Of a stretch of DNA of 6,162 nucleotides, positions 5,656 to 6,162 are shown in pieces. The notes below the pieces were generated by a model. It was given only the letters and a program-made list of their open reading frames with translations. It was not told the DNA's origin and did not search any database. The stretch's first letter is position 1; each line of letters begins with the position of its first letter. Source of the stretch: an uncultured Eubacteriales bacterium. GTDB lineage: Bacteria; Bacillota; Clostridia; Christensenellales; UBA1242. The position numbers and the translations under genes are program-made. Where the stretch lies: NCBI GenBank assembly GCA_902796635.1, contig CADBPU010000063.1:1-6162 (forward strand). The letters run 5' to 3'.

Positions 5656-6005
5656 TGGTGGAGATGGCGAGGGTTGAACTCGCGTCCAAACACGCTTTGA
5701 TTATCCCTTCTACATACTTATTCCATTTTGTTCTCGGCAACTTTGCAGATGGAAAAATGCAAATGTTGTCAAAGTTCTGTTATCATGTTTTGAAAATTAG
5801 AACAGCACATTCAAAACCTTACTCACTTAAATAATACTTTTGATTTTTCGTGAGACAAAACCAAAAGCAACGTGCGCTATAATTAAGCAGCAGCGTAAGC
5901 CATTCTTGGGCTTGCATTTATATTTAGTTGCTATTTTTGACGCAGTATGCCCTGCGATATGCTTACTGACAATCTCCATGTGTCTGTCAAATCCGTGACA
6001 TCCCC
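5656..6005 (-). ncRNA. ssrA: Transfer-messenger RNA (tmRNA)
   Basis: tmRNA rescues ribosomes stalled on non-stop mRNA together with SmpB, first as an alanyl-tRNA mimic and then as template for a degradation tag. On the minus strand the 5' end GGGGATG (6005-5999) pairs over 7 bp, with one G·U, with CATCTCC (5666-5660). Discriminator A and an encoded CCA (5658-5656) follow. The D-arm region carries GGATTTGAC, close to the usual GGATTCGAC. The T arm is a 5-bp stem GCGAG/CTCGC with loop TTCAACC, preceded by the familiar GGAC. A 5' hairpin CGCAG…CTGCG lies in the pseudoknot 1 region. Total length is 350 nt, as expected for a one-piece tmRNA. The gene has its own promoter and a terminator immediately after the CCA. 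It is convergent with uraA and opposite in direction to smpB. Confidence 0.96.
5883..5915 (-). other. tmRNA proteolysis-tag reading frame
   Basis: The frame runs from the resume codon GCA (5915-5913) to TAA (5885-5883) and encodes Ala-Ser-Pro-Arg-Met-Ala-Tyr-Ala-Ala-Ala. A second in-frame stop TAG follows one codon later (5879-5877). The other two frames through this stretch have no nearby stop, so the assignment is unambiguous in frame. The exact resume codon is inferred from the usual GCA placement downstream of an A-rich stretch. The C-terminal aromatic residue plus alanines fits a ClpXP-type degron, but the S-P-R-M part is unlike the usual acidic or asparagine-rich tags. Confidence 0.82.
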
Positions 6006-6013
6006 ATGCGTGT

Positions 6014-6042
6014 ATAATATCACACAAATAAAAAAATATCAA
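6014..6042 (-). promoter_or_regulatory. ssrA promoter, sigma-A type
   Basis: Reading the minus strand, TTGATA (6042-6037, 5/6 including the TTGA core), a 17-bp spacer and TATTAT (6019-6014) predict a start near 6007. That is only about 2 bases before the mature 5' G at 6005. The tmRNA precursor would have almost no 5' leader for RNase P to remove. Confidence 0.82.
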
Positions 6043-6162
6043 TAATTTATAAAAAAAATCACAAAAAACCTTAATTTTTTGATAATTTTTGTACATTTTT
6101 GCAATACTTTATTTATTATATTCAATAATGCATGTTGTTTGACAATAATTTTTATATTTGAT
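6043..6162. other. A+T-rich right edge without a recognisable gene
   Basis: No coding frame with a ribosome binding site is visible. A perfect TTGACA on the plus strand (6139-6144) could be the -35 of a rightward promoter whose -10 would fall just outside the window, since a 17-bp spacer ends at 6161. This would be divergent from ssrA. Confidence 0.35.

Noticed and set aside
5640..5834. A 64-codon plus-strand open frame antisense to ssrA
   Set aside because: It starts inside the terminator, has no ribosome binding site and lies wholly opposite the tmRNA 3' half.
5827..6096. An 89-codon minus-strand open frame across the ssrA region
   Set aside because: It is an accidental frame through tmRNA. 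The tRNA-like ends, T arm, CCA and tag frame show the region is an RNA gene.
6107..6145. Second upstream ssrA promoter (TTGTCA and TATAAT on the minus strand)
   Set aside because: The spacer is 19 bp and the start would lie about 100 bases upstream. The promoter at 6014-6042 is much better placed.

Overview
This is a low-G+C bacterial chromosomal segment. It reads as Bacillota (Firmicutes) or a close low-G+C relative. The evidence is the strong A+T bias, sigma-A-type promoters, GGAGG ribosome binding sites, and the secG–rnr–smpB…ssrA neighbourhood typical of that group. Tryptophan is encoded by TGG and no gene has an in-frame TGA, so the ordinary bacterial code applies rather than the mycoplasma code. 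A species cannot be named from this window.

Layout from left to right: (1) secG, a small SecYEG translocon subunit, with its own extended -10 promoter and its own terminator. (2) rnr, the 3'-5' exoribonuclease RNase R, with a promoter just after the secG terminator, followed by smpB. There is no clear terminator between rnr and smpB. (3) A bidirectional terminator shared by smpB and a convergent gene. (4) On the minus strand, a four-helix membrane protein that I align by eye with the YugP family (Zn_peptidase_2) of membrane zinc peptidases. Its HEXXH metal site is replaced by Q-K-V-G-I. (5) A divergent intergenic region with promoters facing both ways. (6) uraA, a uracil-type NCS2 permease that appears to be transcribed from its own start codon (leaderless). 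(7) A second bidirectional terminator. (8) ssrA (tmRNA) on the minus strand, complete with encoded CCA, a tag reading frame ASPRMAYAAA and a near-consensus promoter. (9) About 120 bp of A+T-rich DNA at the right edge with no gene visible.

Functionally, rnr, smpB and ssrA form the trans-translation module. tmRNA with SmpB releases ribosomes stalled on non-stop mRNA and tags the nascent peptide for proteolysis, and RNase R degrades the faulty mRNA. Here the module is split: the membrane protein gene and uraA lie between smpB and ssrA, and ssrA runs opposite to smpB. The strongest candidate for something undescribed is the membrane protein, which looks like a YugP-family protein that has lost its catalytic site while keeping the family's architecture. 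Other points of interest are the atypical tmRNA tag, the leaderless permease mRNA, and a 14-A tract at the start of secG.
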